Numbered from the stretch's first letter, positions 1 to 12,062 are shown. The stretch: 64,000 bases of DNA from Ditylenchus dipsaci (GCA_004194705.1 SADC01000695.1:1-64000); one strand, 5' to 3'. Made by a program: numbers and translations. Notes: generated by a model from the letters alone, not told the origin.

Positions 1-320
1 AAAAATTGACACGCTAGGTGAATCTGATAAAATCTGCAACAAAAAGTTCTTTTATTTTGACCTCATTTTTTAGACTTTGAATTTAAAACCCGTAAAAACA
101 AAAAATTTGGGGAAAAAATCACATATTCTTTGTCAACCTCTTAATTCGACAGCGGATTCGTGTTCAGGCACCCGATTTACCTTAGAAACTGTTCTCAGAA
201 AAAGATTTTCACCAATCCCAATGTCTGTAAAAAGGTGTGACCCACGGACCTTCGACCCAAATACTATATAGAGATGTGTGATACAATTTTGATTAGTGTT
301 GGAAGTCACATTCTCACAGC
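1..320. other. Intergenic, no gene recognised
   Basis: AT-rich sequence with no open frame that looks coding. Positions 150-170 contain the phrase GCGGATTCGTGTTCAG, which recurs near 44270 and 54585 (variants of a disperse repeat), so this is probably an element remnant cut by the window edge. Confidence 0.4.
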
Positions 321-322
321 TA

Positions 323-1379
323 CGGGTGTGCAAAAATACCCGACGGATTTTTAAAACGGCTTTTTTTAAGATGATCTTTGCATCCAAAATTATTTCAGTG
401 ATATCATTTTGTAAGCTCTTTCCTTCCTCTTTAGAATGGTATTATATATAATGTTATATAATATAAAGTTTCATTAGAATATTTTAGAAAGCCATTATTT
501 GCTACAATTTGTAGCCTACAACACATGTGAGATCATTTTAGGATGCTGATAGGCATTTTTGTCACTTTAACTGATCAAAATTTTAATTGAATTCAAGGCT
601 ACAGCAAAATAAGAGCACCATGATTAGCGCAGTTCAAGAGCTACAAAACCCACTTTACACAGTAGCTTTTGAAAATCTGGGTGTTAAGATACCGTATTTC
701 CTGTAATAAGGCGGCACCCCAACTTCGAGGTCTATATCTCGAAGCAGAGTGAATATTTGGTTCTGTTTGATGCGTTTTCTTAATCCCACGAGCTCTACCG
801 ATCTTATTTTTAGATTTGGTTGAGCACCCAAAAATTTCGAGATTGAATTCGAATTTTTCGGAATTTTCAGGGTTTGAAAAATAAGGCGGCATGCCGCCTT
901 ATTACAGGAAATATGGTATGGCTTTTTTGAAAAAATTAATATCTTGAAAAGCGACTAAAATTCCAAAAAAATTTGTAGAAAATTTGATTTTGGTCATTTT
1001 TCAAGATATTAATTTTTTTCAAAAAAGCCATATCTTAACACCCAGATTTTCAAAAGCTACTAATGTAAAGTGGGTTTTGTAGCTCTTGAACTGCGCTACA
1101 TCATGGTGCTCTTATTTGGCTGTAGCCTGAACTTCCAATTGAATTTTGATCAGTTAAAGTGACAAAAATGCTATCAGGATCCTAAAATGATTCACATCAT
1201 GTGAGTCACATGTTTTGTAGCCAAATAATGGCTTTTCTAAAATATTCTAATGAAACTTTATATACCATTCGAAAGAGGAGGAAAGAGCTACAAATTATAT
1301 CACTGAAATAATTTTTGGATGCAAGAATCATCTAAAAAAAGCCGTTAAAAAATCCGTCGGGTATTTTTGGGACACCCGG
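323..1379. mobile_element. Large palindromic MITE, TA target duplication, interrupted by a nested MITE
   Basis: The arms 323-690 and 1010-1379 are long imperfect inverted copies of each other, running from CGGGTGTGCAAAAATACCCG on the left to its complement on the right. TA flanks both ends (321-322 and 1380-1381), as in Tc1/mariner-type elements. No transposase is present. A second MITE (692-916) sits in the left part, and the right arm preserves the uninterrupted version of that site. Confidence 0.7.
692..916. mobile_element. MITE of the CCGTATTT family, body A, word AAGGCGGCA
   Basis: A 225-bp element with inverted ends CCGTATTTCCTGTAATAAGG and CCATATTTCCTGTAATAAGG flanked by TA (690-691 and 917-918). 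The word AATAAGGCGGCA occurs next to the left end and twice as an inverted pair near the right end. Its interior is the reverse-complement body also seen at 4748-4984 and 52135-52377. The host palindrome's other arm reads TTAAGATATGGC without the insert, which confirms the TA duplication. Confidence 0.8.
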
Positions 1380-1812
1380 TACATTTGACTTCGAAAAAAA
1401 GTTAGAAATTTTGCAAAACTTTTTTTCTGAATGTACACTCCTCCAATTTTTAACGGCTTTTCATTATTTTGAGCTATTTCGTAGACCCATATATTTGTAT
1501 AATTCTGTCTGCATTTAGTTGATGCTAAATAAGAGTCATAGCAAGATGAAGAGAATTCAAAGAGCAATGCACGGGACGGAACAAGATTAAAAGTCTGATC
1601 TGGAGCGTGATACCACGACAGAGCGAATCCACATGAATCCAGTGTGGCGGTTGGTGAGAAAATCTTATGCGACTGGAGGGTGCGGTGTTTTTACGAAGCC
1701 GAAATCATTAGGTGAAGCAGTATGATGATGACCTGTCTATGTCGTCGCATACCTGTGAGTCAATTTTTTGCCCTAGAGTAAGAATGTTCTGAAAATAGCG
1801 TTTGTTTCTTAG

Positions 1813-3283
1813 GGTTATAAGCATGGCAATGAGCAAGTGCTGCAAGTGGAAGGTTCACTCGATTTCTTCCAATCACTGACGAAATTTGCGAAGGCTAAGG
1901 TTTGTTTTCATTAAAAGCTTGTGTTTGACCTATTTACTCTATTTACAGGCAATTATCGAGAGCGCAAAGAAGAAAGCCAAAGAAGTGCGACAGTCGAAAG
2001 GGTCTGGTGGTCGTAGCGTTGCAAACAGCTCGATCGTGTCGTCCGCTCTACTCCTGTCAACCGATCTCTTAAAAAAGTCAACAGCTAAGCGTGGAAGAAA
2101 GAGTGTTAAGCAAAGTGACCCGAAAAGCGCGGATCTTCTTGATTCGATTCATTGAGGAAGAGGAACCAGGTAGATTAGCTCCTTCTAATATGAAAATTGT
2201 GTTACACGATCTTTTAGAGTCGAAGCGCACAAGCTTAGTCTTCAGAGCGATACAAACGGAGATATTACTGAGGCAGTGAAAGAGTCAGGTAAATAGGTTT
2301 GTTAAGTTGCGCAACTTGGGTCACGCACATCTTTTAGAACCTGAGCGTCCAAGCTGAGTCTTCAGAGTGCCCGTCAATACAAGCGAGGATTCGCGTCGTG
2401 CCTGCGACGCCAGATTCGGAATTGCCTGAAGGAACTGTCGCTACTGCTGCTACTGGATTTTGGATGCTGCAAAGAAGTTGAAGGAAATTTCCGAATTTGA
2501 TCGTCAGGCAGTGGAGATTGAGTAAAGCTTCCGAATGTCCCTGCTCTTATTTCCGTTACGACGATCATTAATGGGGTGGTGTCAGAATAATTAGTAAGGT
2601 GCTTTATTGCTGACTCGTTATTTTCAGTATATCGGTTTTTCTGAAGGGAAGTGACGTTGAGAATTTCGACCAAGAGCAGTCAGTTTAAAGCCAATGCTGA
2701 TATGTCCACGGTCGTTCATGATAAGTCGCTAGTTAACAGCGCCATCTTGGTTGCGGAGGAGCTTTTGAAATGCTTTGCAAGCCACCATTGAGCAAACTGC
2801 TCTACTACTATGAGAAGCCATTCTTTCAAAAACTCTGTGAGAGCAGCCTGGATATGGTCACTAAGCAGATGATGTCAAGCAGAATGATGGAGAAGCAGTG
2901 GGGTATCTGGAGAATGGGCCAGGTGATTATCGAATTTTTTCACCTAAAAATAAGTTAGGATGTGCCATTATATAAAAGCAGCGAAGGGCAGTGAACAATC
3001 AATGTGGCTGAAATTCCGTCTCTCATTGGAATCCCATTCCTCTTGCGATTGATCGAGAATTTCGAAGACGTGCTCCATAGAGAAAAAACAAGTGGGCGCT
3101 GACTGACACGAACTCGATTGTCTCTCTGTCACACTTTATCAATTATTTGGCGGATCGATCTGGAGAATTCTTCAGCGTGAGTGATTGATATACTATTGCA
3201 TATTTTTATTGTTCATTTTGTAGGAATATGATGACTATCATTCGCCATCACCTCAGTATTTCGAAAAAATCTTTGCCAAGTGA
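1813..3283 (+). pseudogene. Broken multi-exon gene, function unknown
   Basis: Several exon-like blocks lie in order. Exon 1813-1899 (preceded by TTTCTTAG, followed by GTTTG) joins in phase to 1949 onward (preceded by TTTACAG), giving a lysine-rich protein segment that contains AIIESAKKKAKEV. Further blocks include one at 2770-2922 (YYYEKPFFQKL), one encoding IPSLIGIPFLLRLIENF near 3010-3070, and one encoding SLSHFINYLADRSGEFFS that ends at 3176 before GTGAGT. The last exon, 3224-3283, encodes EYDDYHSPSPQYFEKIFAK and a stop, and AATAAA follows at 3355-3360. Frames do not all connect: a TGA interrupts at 2153, and the two blocks near 3010-3176 are in different frames. Two blocks near 2200-2270 and 2325-2400 look like a short tandem duplication. 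I do not recognise the family. It could be a decayed host gene or a live gene with assembly errors. Confidence 0.45.
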
Positions 3284-3354
3284 AGCGAATGCATTCCATT
3301 ATATCAGTCCAGAAGGATCTATTGTTTTTGCGTTTATGATTTGTTTTCGGTTTG

Positions 3355-3360
3355 AATAAA
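3355..3360 (+). promoter_or_regulatory. Polyadenylation signal AATAAA
   Basis: A canonical AATAAA lies about 70 nt after the stop codon of the last exon at 3281-3283, which is the expected place for the 3' end of the broken gene. Confidence 0.45.
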
Positions 3361-3911
3361 GACTACTATAAAGGCTGTTTACCCGTATGTTAGCCAGGCT
3401 TCAACTTTTTTTGTTCTGCTTCCAGCACCCGTGAATCCCTATATTTTTCATACGTTCATTCCATGACGAGATTAAATTTGGTCCCGTGACATTTTATAAT
3501 TATAAGAGTTGTGATAGGAAGCTTTCTAAATGCATTAAAGTGGCAGGAGACATTATCCTAGAGAGAATGTAACACAAAAAGCTAAAAGTATGTACCAAAT
3601 CAGAAAGCATTTTGGTTCATACTTTTAGGGGTACAGGTAAGGTAGAGGTTAGGGCTGAAGCTTATTTCTACCGCCCCTGAGTATGGCGGGAGTTCAAACA
3701 GTGACTGATTTTCTCGGAAAGTTTAATAAACATCGCAGTTAGGTTTTTTTTAAAGAACATCAACAAGACATATGAATGCCAAAATCAGTATATACATGTT
3801 GATGTTCTTGACAAAAAATCTATATACCTCTTGTAATTACACACGTTCTACGTACCGTTGTGTAGCCCGGATACTGAGCTTTCATATGCGTTATTATAAA
3901 AGTTAAAAAAT

Positions 3912-4253
3912 GCGACCCTACCGGAGTATACCCCCCCCCCCCAAATGAAATTTTTTTAAAGTGTTTTTAAAACACCCTATATCGACCCAAAATTGCCTCA
4001 GGAGTTCAAAAAAGACATTATTTTTGAGTTCTGGTTAATAAAAATTGAGTTTTGGACATTTCGAAATTTCGACCATTTGCCTGTTTTGGCATGTTTTGGT
4101 CACTGGAGCTGGGCAAAAATAGTCTCTAAATGCATTTTTGTTCAAGAGTCTTCTCGGAATTATGTCTAAGGTAAGTGAGTGCGCGCATTTCTAACCAACC
4201 ATTGGAAACACTTTAAAAAAAATTTCATTTGGGGGTGGTATACTCCGGTCGCC
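3912..4253. mobile_element. Palindromic element with CCGGAGTATACC ends and C/G tracts
   Basis: The left end GCGACCCTACCGGAGTATAC followed by a C tract is mirrored by GGTATACTCCGGTCGCC on the right. The arms continue inward with AAATGAAATTTTTTTAAAG. The centre (4085-4200) is half of the hairpin element that recurs at 28640, 39650, 53600 and 56190. Confidence 0.6.
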
Positions 4254-4747
4254 AAAAATGCTAATTATCAGAACTAGTCTTTTTGAATTCCCGCAGCACT
4301 TAGGTATCGGCCTGTTTCACACATTTTTCGGAGTGATATCGGAACACATTCTCAGTCAATTTCGGAACACTTTTTTTAACGCTTTTATTTTTTTGAACTC
4401 GCCGCGCCGAAGGCGCGTAGAAAATTCTGAGTCATATTTTTTTTCGCCATCCTATGGTCGCTTCTAATTTTCCACATAACATTGTTAAAACAGCGTTTAA
4501 ACATCAAAACCATTTTTTCTATAAACACCGTTTCTCTCGGAGCCGTTCTTCCTGCATTTATTTTGTGCGTATTGCAATTTAACAGCAAGTTATCTTAATT
4601 TGCAGCAAAGCCAAGCACATTTTGCCGAGCACATGTCTGAGGATAGCCTCCGGATGGCCAAGGCCAAACCAGAGACCAAGCCAAAATCGTGTTTTTCACA
4701 TTATATACCTTATAACACATTAAGTTATACTATTATATTATTCATTA

Positions 4748-4984
4748 CCGTATATTCTCTATTAGAAGGCCCGGCCTTCTATTTTCAACCCTAAAAAAGT
4801 CGGAAAAAAAATATTTCGATTTTGAGATTTTGCGTGCTCAACCAAAATTTTAAAAGTGGAATCAGGTGAGCTCGTGCTAACTAAGAAAACGCGAAAAAAA
4901 GATTTGCGAATTCTTTTTCTATGCTGATATATAGGTCCTCAAGGGGGCTTCTATTAGAGAGGGCTTCTAATCGAGAATATACGG
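4748..4984. mobile_element. MITE of the CCGTATTT family, body A, word AGAAGGCC
   Basis: A 237-bp element flanked by TA (4746-4747 and 4985-4986). Ends read CCGTATATTCTCTATTAG and its near complement. The word TATTAGAAGGCC or its complement GGCTTCTATTAGAG appears twice at each end. The interior matches the bodies at 692-916 (reverse complement) and 52135-52377. Confidence 0.8.
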
Positions 4985-5239
4985 TATACACATTATATAT
5001 ATAGAATTTCGGAATTCGGCCTAGACAAAACATTATGGCCTATTAAAAGCGCGTGTTATTAAACGCGGGTCGTGTTACGCCGGAGTGTGAGGGAGCTTGA
5101 GAAACTCTCTATAGAACGTCCGGTAAGTGATTTTGAGGCAAGTGTCACTCCTCTCTTCATAACGTCCTGTTTGGCCGTCCCTTGAAAGACGTTATGAAGA
5201 GAATCAACTGTATACGGTATTTTGTCAATAATATTGTTA

Positions 5240-5665
5240 CAGTCGAACCTCGATAGTAGATACCCCCAAAAAGTTCGTTCCCTAGTTGGTCCGACACTTT
5301 TTTTTAGCTCGATTTTCAAAGCTTTTTTTAAATTCTGTTTTGACAGTCTGGTCCCAAATATCGTGAGGATTCCGATTTTGCCGATCATTTTTCAAAAATC
5401 AAATATTTTTGGCTCAAAAAAAGCAAAACCTCGATAGTAGATACCCTCTTTTTAAAAAAAGGGGTATCTACTATCGAGGTTTTGCTTTTTTTGAGCCAAA
5501 ATATTTGATTTTTGAAAAACGATCGGCAAAATCGGAATCCTCACGATATTTGGGACCAGACTGTCAAAACAGAATTTAAAAAAAGCTGTGAAAATCGGGC
5601 TAAAAAAAGTGTCGGACCCAACTAGGAACGAACTTTTTGGGGTATCTACTATCGAGGTTCGACTG
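5240..5665. mobile_element. pogo/Tigger-like MITE, word GATAGTAGATACCCC
   Basis: A 426-bp near-perfect palindrome that starts CAGTCGAACCTCGATAGTAG and ends with its complement, flanked by TA (5238-5239 and 5666-5667). The CAGTC ends and TA duplication are typical of pogo-group elements. CTCGATAGTAGATACC occurs four times: at both ends and as an inverted pair at the centre (5430-5480). The body matches 15473-15893 and 24962-25386. Confidence 0.8.
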
Positions 5666-5719
5666 TAGTAGTTGCATGCAATATAAAGATCATTTTGGGG
5701 ATTGAATTTCATTAGATAT

Positions 5720-6650
5720 GGAGCATCCTGATATTAGGCACCCGTCGAGTCTCTCCTAGCTAGATGGGGTTGGTGCATACTTTATATCAAAGTTTTGTCA
5801 TAGTTTTTGTTTTATTATTTGTAACACGTCAACGCTTTAACCACATGACTATAGAACAGATCAAAACAAAACTGACAACAAGTTGAAAACATTATTTACA
5901 AAAAACAAATTTCCAAATTCTTTCCCTATTGCTGTGATCTTGCATCATTCTGGATCGAAGCTCAAATATTACACCTCATATTACCCTCTTTCGTATTGCT
6001 GTAGTGCCTGAGAGTAGGGGCCGGTTGTGTAACGGCTCTCTTGTCCACTATTCATCCACATATTCATAATCACAGCCGTCCACTAGCAGCAATACATTGT
6101 TTTCCTCGTCCAAAGTCCTGCTACTTCCCAATAATTCTTCAGGATTTGGGCAATCACAGTCGAGAGTAGTATTGCCTTACAACAAACCAATCTGGCGTGT
6201 GAAAAAAAGAGCGGCTTTTACATTGGTGGTGATGTCATCTCTGTTCAGGGGCAAGATGTGCTGGAAAGAAAGTCCATTGGTCCTGCCTTGTGGCTGAACG
6301 CTCCGTTGGCTAGTGATAATTGGTGTTTATACTGTCGTCCTCTTCCCCGGGTTGTTGCGGTGTGGTTAAAAGAGCGGAAAACCAAGGTTATCGACACGCT
6401 CCGAGAAACGTCTCAACGTGAGCGCGGTGGTCACAGCTGAGTTGGGCAAATTCTAAAAATTAATATATTATTACAGTCGATTAGTATTTGGGTACTTATT
6501 TTTAACCAATGCGATTGTGAGCTAATTGATAATATGCTCATTACCTCCACAAGAGCGCCCAGGGGCTTTATTTTTTAACTCTTCGAAGATCGCGAAAATT
6601 TTTCGGATGAAAATACAAAATTAAAAAAACGGAATTGATAGAACTTGTGT
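5720..6650. other. Intergenic, no gene recognised
   Basis: No conserved protein block is visible on either strand. Short open frames near 6097-6440 lack splice support and look like chance frames. Confidence 0.35.
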
Positions 6651-6654
6651 GAGT

Positions 6655-7100
6655 TAAAGGGGCATAGCAACGCGTTACACTGCAATTAAGGTGGGGACCA
6701 GCAATTTTTTTTCTCTCTTAACTATTTTCTATAATCGTTCTACCTGATCCGACTGAAGATATAGTCATTTGAATTTCCCATCTCACACGAAGTTTCGCGC
6801 ATGATTTTCCCATAACTTTATTATACTGGGAAATTTTTATTCTAACAACGGGTTCGTGCGCAGCGTGGTCGATTTCCACATGAAACTGCTTTAACATAAA
6901 AGACTCGCCTTGAAATTTTAAATTTTGGTCGAGACAAAACAGATTAAACATGTTTTCGTTGAATTTTATAAGAATCTTTTGGCTCACCTTGAGACTGGCA
7001 TTAACTTTTCTGATATCAATTGATTCTGGCAAAAATTATTTCTTGAAAAAATTCAAACTGACAATAATTGGTCTTGACCAGATTTTTTTTGAATAAATTT
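6655..7100. repeat. Left arm of a large palindromic element split by later insertions
   Basis: Positions 6970-7090 are the inverted counterpart of 11570-11686: both contain CTGACAATAATTGGTCTTG or its complement and GTCTCAAGGTGAGCC or its complement. The element has been separated by the hAT at 8232-11485 and interrupted by the MULE at 11687-13148. Confidence 0.55.
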
Positions 7101-7199
7101 GTTTGGTAGTTAAATGTTCATGCAAATAATTGTTTTCGATTTATATTAAACTGTAATAATTGGAAATTGGGTTTGATAGGACCGAAATTACGATTTCAG

Positions 7200-7660
7200 C
7201 AACCTGAACCCAAATATTTGAGTAGGTACTACTTGGATAGGATATCCTTCTCGGTGGACTAGGAAATCAAATTTTTAAATGAAAAACAAATAATCTTATC
7301 ACATGTAAAATCCTGTGGGAAATCGAGTTTGTTAAGACCAAAGTTTGATTTCACCCAACCGAACCCGAAATCCAGGGTAGTTACCACCTGGTCAGGTGAT
7401 ATCCATATGGATGGCTAAAAATAAAATTTTTCAAAAAATCAAAATACAAACACTTTTCTTTATTCAAAATTGTGTGGAGAATTGGGTTTGTTAAGACCAA
7501 AAGTGTGATTTTATCGACCCAGACCCCAAAACCGAAATGGGTACTTCTGGTCAGGTGGATATCCATTTACATGAGTTAACCGAGTAGATCCATACCAAAT
7601 TGGTCCAAAGACGAATTGGCCCACACATGAATTGATCCGCATTTTAAAATTTGTGCATTT
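7200..7660. repeat. Tandem units of about 170 bp carrying GG(T)CAGGTGGATATCC
   Basis: At least two diverged units contain GGGTTTGTTAAGACCAAA followed by a CACCTGGTCAGGTG-type segment. Related units occur at 12550-12900 and 36410-36760. Units end in short runs of GAATTGGTCC-like words (7592-7640, 36780-36845). Confidence 0.5.
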
Positions 7661-7703
7661 TTAACAATTTTGCGGGAATTTAATTTTTTTTGAACCAACC
7701 AAA

Positions 7704-8006
7704 CCAAGTGGTCGTCTACTTGGATCAAATTTTTTTTTACGTTTTTCATGTTCCAAAACTTGTTTTCTGAACTAATTCGACATGCTGAAGATGGTTTGAT
7801 AGTGGTAAAATGACGTTTTCTCGGTATTTTTTGAGTTTTGGGAATAATTGATTTCACCAGAATTAATTATTTGCCAAAACTCAAAAAATACCCGAGAAAA
7901 CGTCATTTTACCACTATCAAATCATCTTCAGCATGCCCGAATTAGTTCAGAAAACAGGTTTTGAATAAAAACGTAAAAAATTTGATCCAAGTGGACGACC
8001 ACTTGG
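7704..8006. mobile_element. Palindromic MITE with CCAAGTGGTCGTCCACTTGG ends
   Basis: A 303-bp near-perfect inverted repeat. The terminal motif CAAGTGGTCGTCCACTTG is itself palindromic. Related copies lie at 12139-12445 and 38335-38635, and a solitary end lies near 36925. Confidence 0.65.
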
Positions 8007-8223
8007 TTCAGTGGTACGTGGATTATCCAGTAGAATGAGGTTGGGTCATAGAAAAAACATTTAAAACGATAATAGTTCTTCACAAGACAAAAATATTACT
8101 ATCTTTTTGGGGGTCTGGGTGGGTGAAACCGGGGTTTCGGTCCTAACAAACCCAATTAGTAACACGATTTAACGTATGATAGGACGATTTGTTTCAGAAT
8201 CTGACTCAATTTTTTTCAGGTCA

Positions 8224-8231
8224 TCCAGGTC
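8224..8231. repeat. Left 8-bp target duplication of the hAT element (TCCAGGTC)
   Basis: TCCAGGTC here and at 11486-11493 directly abut the two inverted ends of the element, the duplication length expected for the hAT superfamily. Confidence 0.85.
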
Positions 8232-11200
8232 TAGGGTTGTCGATCGATTTATCGAAATCGATCGAAATCGACCGAAAATCGAAGCTTTTTCGATATTTCG
8301 ATTATTTCGATAATCGATTATCGAACTTTTCGATTCGATCGATTCCCGATTATCGATTATCGAAATTTTTTCGATATTTTCGATATTTCGATAATCGATT
8401 AATCGAAAATTTTCGATTTTTTCGATAATTCGATTATCGATTAATCGATAGCCTTCGATCGATTTTCGATTATCGGAAACGAAGATTTTTCGATTTCGAT
8501 ATTTTGTGAACTATTTGTTATAAAATGTAGAGTTTCATTTTCAAGAACTTTCAAAATAACCTGATTTTAACGAAAGATCAATTTTCGCTTCTCACCCCCT
8601 TATTTCATTTCACTAAGAAACTTCTTTAAAGAACCTATCTCAGAACTCATTGGAAGCTAACAAAGATGTCTGAAATATGGTCGAAGAAGCTTTTCAAGGT
8701 GTCTGGAGATCGAAAGAAGTGGATTTGTCTTCATGCGGAATGCTCAAAGGAGTTCGAAATTCCTGCCTCAAAGTCTACGACGGTTCTTTGGGCACACTAC
8801 TCTACTAACCATGATGCTATCTTCCGAAGTACAGCATATGCCAAAAAGAGGACCCGTTTGGATGACACTGAAGATCAAGTGGAAAAGAAGAAGCCTAAAC
8901 TTGATGTCAGGAAATTTTTCAGGTAATGTGCGCTGAATATAGTTCGAAATCTGTTACCTTGTATTTTAGCCCGAATATGGATGCAGGACAATCAAAGAGC
9001 TTGCTGATCTCGTGATGGATTTTGTCGTAGAGACTAACCAGGCATTTTCGATTGTGAACTCATCGTCTTTCATGGCTCTTGTAAGGTTTACGGCAACGGA
9101 GCAAGAGTAAATGAGATTCCGAATTTGGATTTAATATCAGTTAACTGTTCATAGATTCCTCGCGGCAAGAACTCAGTCATTCACTCATTCCAGCTCGTGC
9201 AGAACTGGCTTCAGATAGTTTAAAGATTCTACAAGGGAAGAAGGTAGGATTCACGATGGACACCTGGACTTACCGTCACCACTCTTTACTTTAGTTGGGT
9301 CTTTTTATAATTGGACTAAAATGTACCAAAAAATGGTCACTTAAATTTTTTTAGCGTGACCGCTTCTTACATCGACGAACGATTTCGGCAAAACATCATG
9401 TCTTGGCGCTCGTGCCTTTTCTATCTCGTCATACCGGGGAAAATATTGCCCTTCAGCTGGTTGAAACAATCGATCAAGTTGGGATCCTTCTGAAAGATGT
9501 TGTCGCCATTACAAGAGATGATAGCTCCATATGATCTAGGCTGCCAAAGTATTCCAAGCTCACCAGGGTTAGATTTTTTGAAAATTATATTATTTACTTT
9601 AATATCTTAAGGATTCATGTCTGTGCCACAAGCTTCATCTGGTTGTGAAGAAGATGATTCTAGGTAAAACGGAAATCAAGCAAGCTGTGACAAGGCTCAA
9701 GATGTGGTGGTCGCATTGCGAAGAAGTCCTGCAGCAACGGCTAAGTTCAAAGAGGTTCAATAACTCGCGGAAAAGATTCTACTTTGTTGGTGGCGGTAAG
9801 TATTTGACTACTCAAGTGATTGGTATAAAAAATTTACATACACACAGGCCGTGGAAACGAGATGGAATTCGACTCTTGAAATGATTTCCTCCTTCGCGCA
9901 CAATAAGACGACCTAGTTCAATTCGCGATTCAGGATTAAAGGAGCAGCCGTCAACAGTAAAGAAAATGAGTGACTCCGACTATCAGCTTCTAGAAGGACT
10001 GAATGAACCTCTAAAAGTGTTTGAAGATGTTACCAAGCTGGTATGTAATACTTGACTTTAAATAAAAAAAGCATCCATTGTTTAAGTTTTTAGGCTTCTG
10101 CTGATGATATCTCGATTTCTTGCTATGCTTTCCTTGCTAGGCAAATCATACGAGCATTGAAATGTTCAATTGAAAGTTCCAGCATCTCTGCAATCCGTGA
10201 TTCTCTCCAAGCGGCCTTAAGAGACTTCGAAAATAGAATGGAACATTTGTGGAATGACACATTGTTGACTTTATCTGCTTTTCTGGATCACGGTTCAAGT
10301 ACAAGTAAAGTTATTTTTTGGGTTTTACTTGACATTAATTTGGCAAGTTCAGATCCTTTGTCTATGATAAGCTTACATGGGAGACCATTGAAAAGCAAAT
10401 CCGAGAGTTGATGTTGCAAGGAAGACCAGAAAATCCACTGGATGAAACAGCTGAAGTAACAGGGAGACATTTGTGCCATTAAACGACTTGTGGGCCGATG
10501 AAGCAAATGAGGGAGATGTAATGCAAGAAGATGTCTATGGGATGATTGTGAAGGTAAGTGAGGAAGTGACTGTATTTGTAATAGCCTTATTTTTGAACTC
10601 ATAAAACTCTCAGAATGAACTTGATCTCTACAACAAATGAAAAGTCTACCATTTCCAAAACCAACTCTGCCGGTACAGATGAAATGTTGAAGTGGTGGCG
10701 TGAAGCAAAAGCTAGTCTACCGCTTTTGTCTGTCTTAGCTCAAGAATATCTTTGTCCGTCACCAGCAAGCGCTTTATCAGAAAGAGTATTTTCGAAGGTA
10801 GGCCAATGAGTTTTAGCGATCCCGGAATCGGTCATCGATTCTTTTAGGCAACTCTCTTCTTTTTCCAACTATTTGCGCAGTCGAATAAGCACCAAAAAAG
10901 CTTCTCAAATTTGGCAATTAAGGCGGAGCTTCTGGAACGAAATAAGGGGAGGAACGATGAACAGGAAATACCCGATGATGAAGACATGGAAGACATATAT
11001 TTCGATCATTTAGTCACTCTTTGAATACTTTACCTTTGTTCGTTGATGGCTTAATAAAATACTTGTTTGTTCATATTATCACTTTTTCGTGTGTTGGAAT
11101 AATGGTATAAGGTAACCTTAATAAGGGATGATAATTTCATAGATTTCGATCGATTTTCGATCGAAATCGATCGATTATCGACCAATTTTCGATCGATTCC

Positions 11201-11485
11201 CGATTATCGATTATCGAAATTTTTTCGATATTTTCGATATTTCGATAATCGATTAATCGAAAATTTTCGATTCGATCGATAATTCGATAATCGATTAATC
11301 GAAAATTTTCGATTTTTTCGATATTTCGATAATCGATTAATCGAAAATTTTCGATTCGATCGATAATTCGATAATCGATTAATCGAAAATTTCGATTTTT
11401 TCGATATTTCGATTATCGATGATCGAAAATTTCGATATTTCGATTTTTCGATAATCGAAAAATTTCAAATCGATCGACAACCCTA
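8232..11485 (+). mobile_element. hAT DNA transposon with decayed transposase
   Basis: A 3254-bp element with inverted ends TAGGGTTGTCGATCGATTT and its complement, and an exact 8-bp target duplication TCCAGGTC. Both subterminal regions (8250-8500 and 11140-11470) consist almost wholly of TCGAT-type words such as TCGATAATCGATTAATCGA. The interior encodes a hAT transposase on the plus strand, split by short introns. The same 8-bp terminus TAGGGTTG ends the element at 52623-53167. Confidence 0.9.
8666..11022 (+). pseudogene. hAT transposase, degraded, with short introns
   Basis: The first exon, 8666-8922, encodes a BED-type zinc finger (WICLHAECSKEF then H...TNHD spacing) and ends at GTAATG. Later blocks, in several frames, match hAT landmarks in order: LVMDFVVETNQAFSIVNSSSF near 8990-9090, the first catalytic-D region FTMDTWT near 9255, HTGENIALQLVETIDQVGIL near 9440-9500, CLCHKLHLVVKKMI near 9620-9660, TRWNSTLEMI near 9855-9880, and the C-terminal dimerisation block with LLSVLAQEYLCPSPASALSE at 10720-10780. 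Frame changes and stops (for example after the second exon begins at 8970, and at 9110) mean it is unlikely to give a full protein. Introns of about 47-70 nt resemble host introns. Confidence 0.8.
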
Positions 11486-11493
11486 TCCAGGTC
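11486..11493. repeat. Right 8-bp target duplication of the hAT element (TCCAGGTC)
   Basis: This is the exact partner of 8224-8231. Confidence 0.85.
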
Positions 11494-11998
11494 CAAAAGA
11501 AGCCAAATTAATACACAACCATTTTTTACTGGAATCTTTAATTTCGAAACCATTTTTGCTAATACAAGTTTTATTCAAAAAAAATCTGGACAAGACCAAT
11601 TATTGTCAGTTTGAATTTTTTCAGAATTAGTTTTTGCCAGAATTTATTGATATCAGAAAAATTAATGCCAGTCTCAAGGTGAGCCAGGCTGTACCCCGAA
11701 AATTTAAGCGGCGATTTGCTAAGTGGTCGATTTGCTAAGCGGTCGTTTTGCTAAGAAATTTGCTTTTTGCTACGAATTTGCTAAGAATTCACAATTTAAG
11801 CGCCAATTTGCTAAATGGTCGTTTTGCTAAGAATTTTTTTGCTAAGTAGTTGTTTTGATAAAGATCTTGTTTGTTAAGCTACATCTTCTTCAGTTCGGCT
11901 TTATTTCGGGGTACAGACTTAAAACCCAAACGGTTCAATCCAAAATCATGTTCTAAAAACGGCTTTAATTGAATCGGGGTCTCCTACTCTGGACTGAT

Positions 11999-12062
11999 TG
12001 CACCCAGAGGGATTCGAAACAGTAACTTGGTGATGAGTATATGGACCTTTACGCCACGTAAA
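11999..12062 (-). repeat. tRNA-like sequence (A and B box) inside the MULE
   Basis: On the minus strand TGGCGTAAAGG (12046-12056) resembles a tRNA A box and GTTTCGAATCC (12009-12019) a B box, spaced as in tRNA genes. It is followed by CTCTGGGTGCA. I cannot form convincing acceptor and anticodon stems by eye, so it is more likely a tRNA-derived SINE fragment than a working tRNA. Confidence 0.4.

Noticed and set aside
2374..2673. 99-codon minus-strand frame
   Set aside because: It lies opposite exon-like plus-strand blocks with splice sites, shows no family resemblance and is a shadow.
6718..7032. 104-codon minus-strand frame
   Set aside because: It falls within a palindrome arm that is partly repeated near 11600-11690; no domain or splice support.
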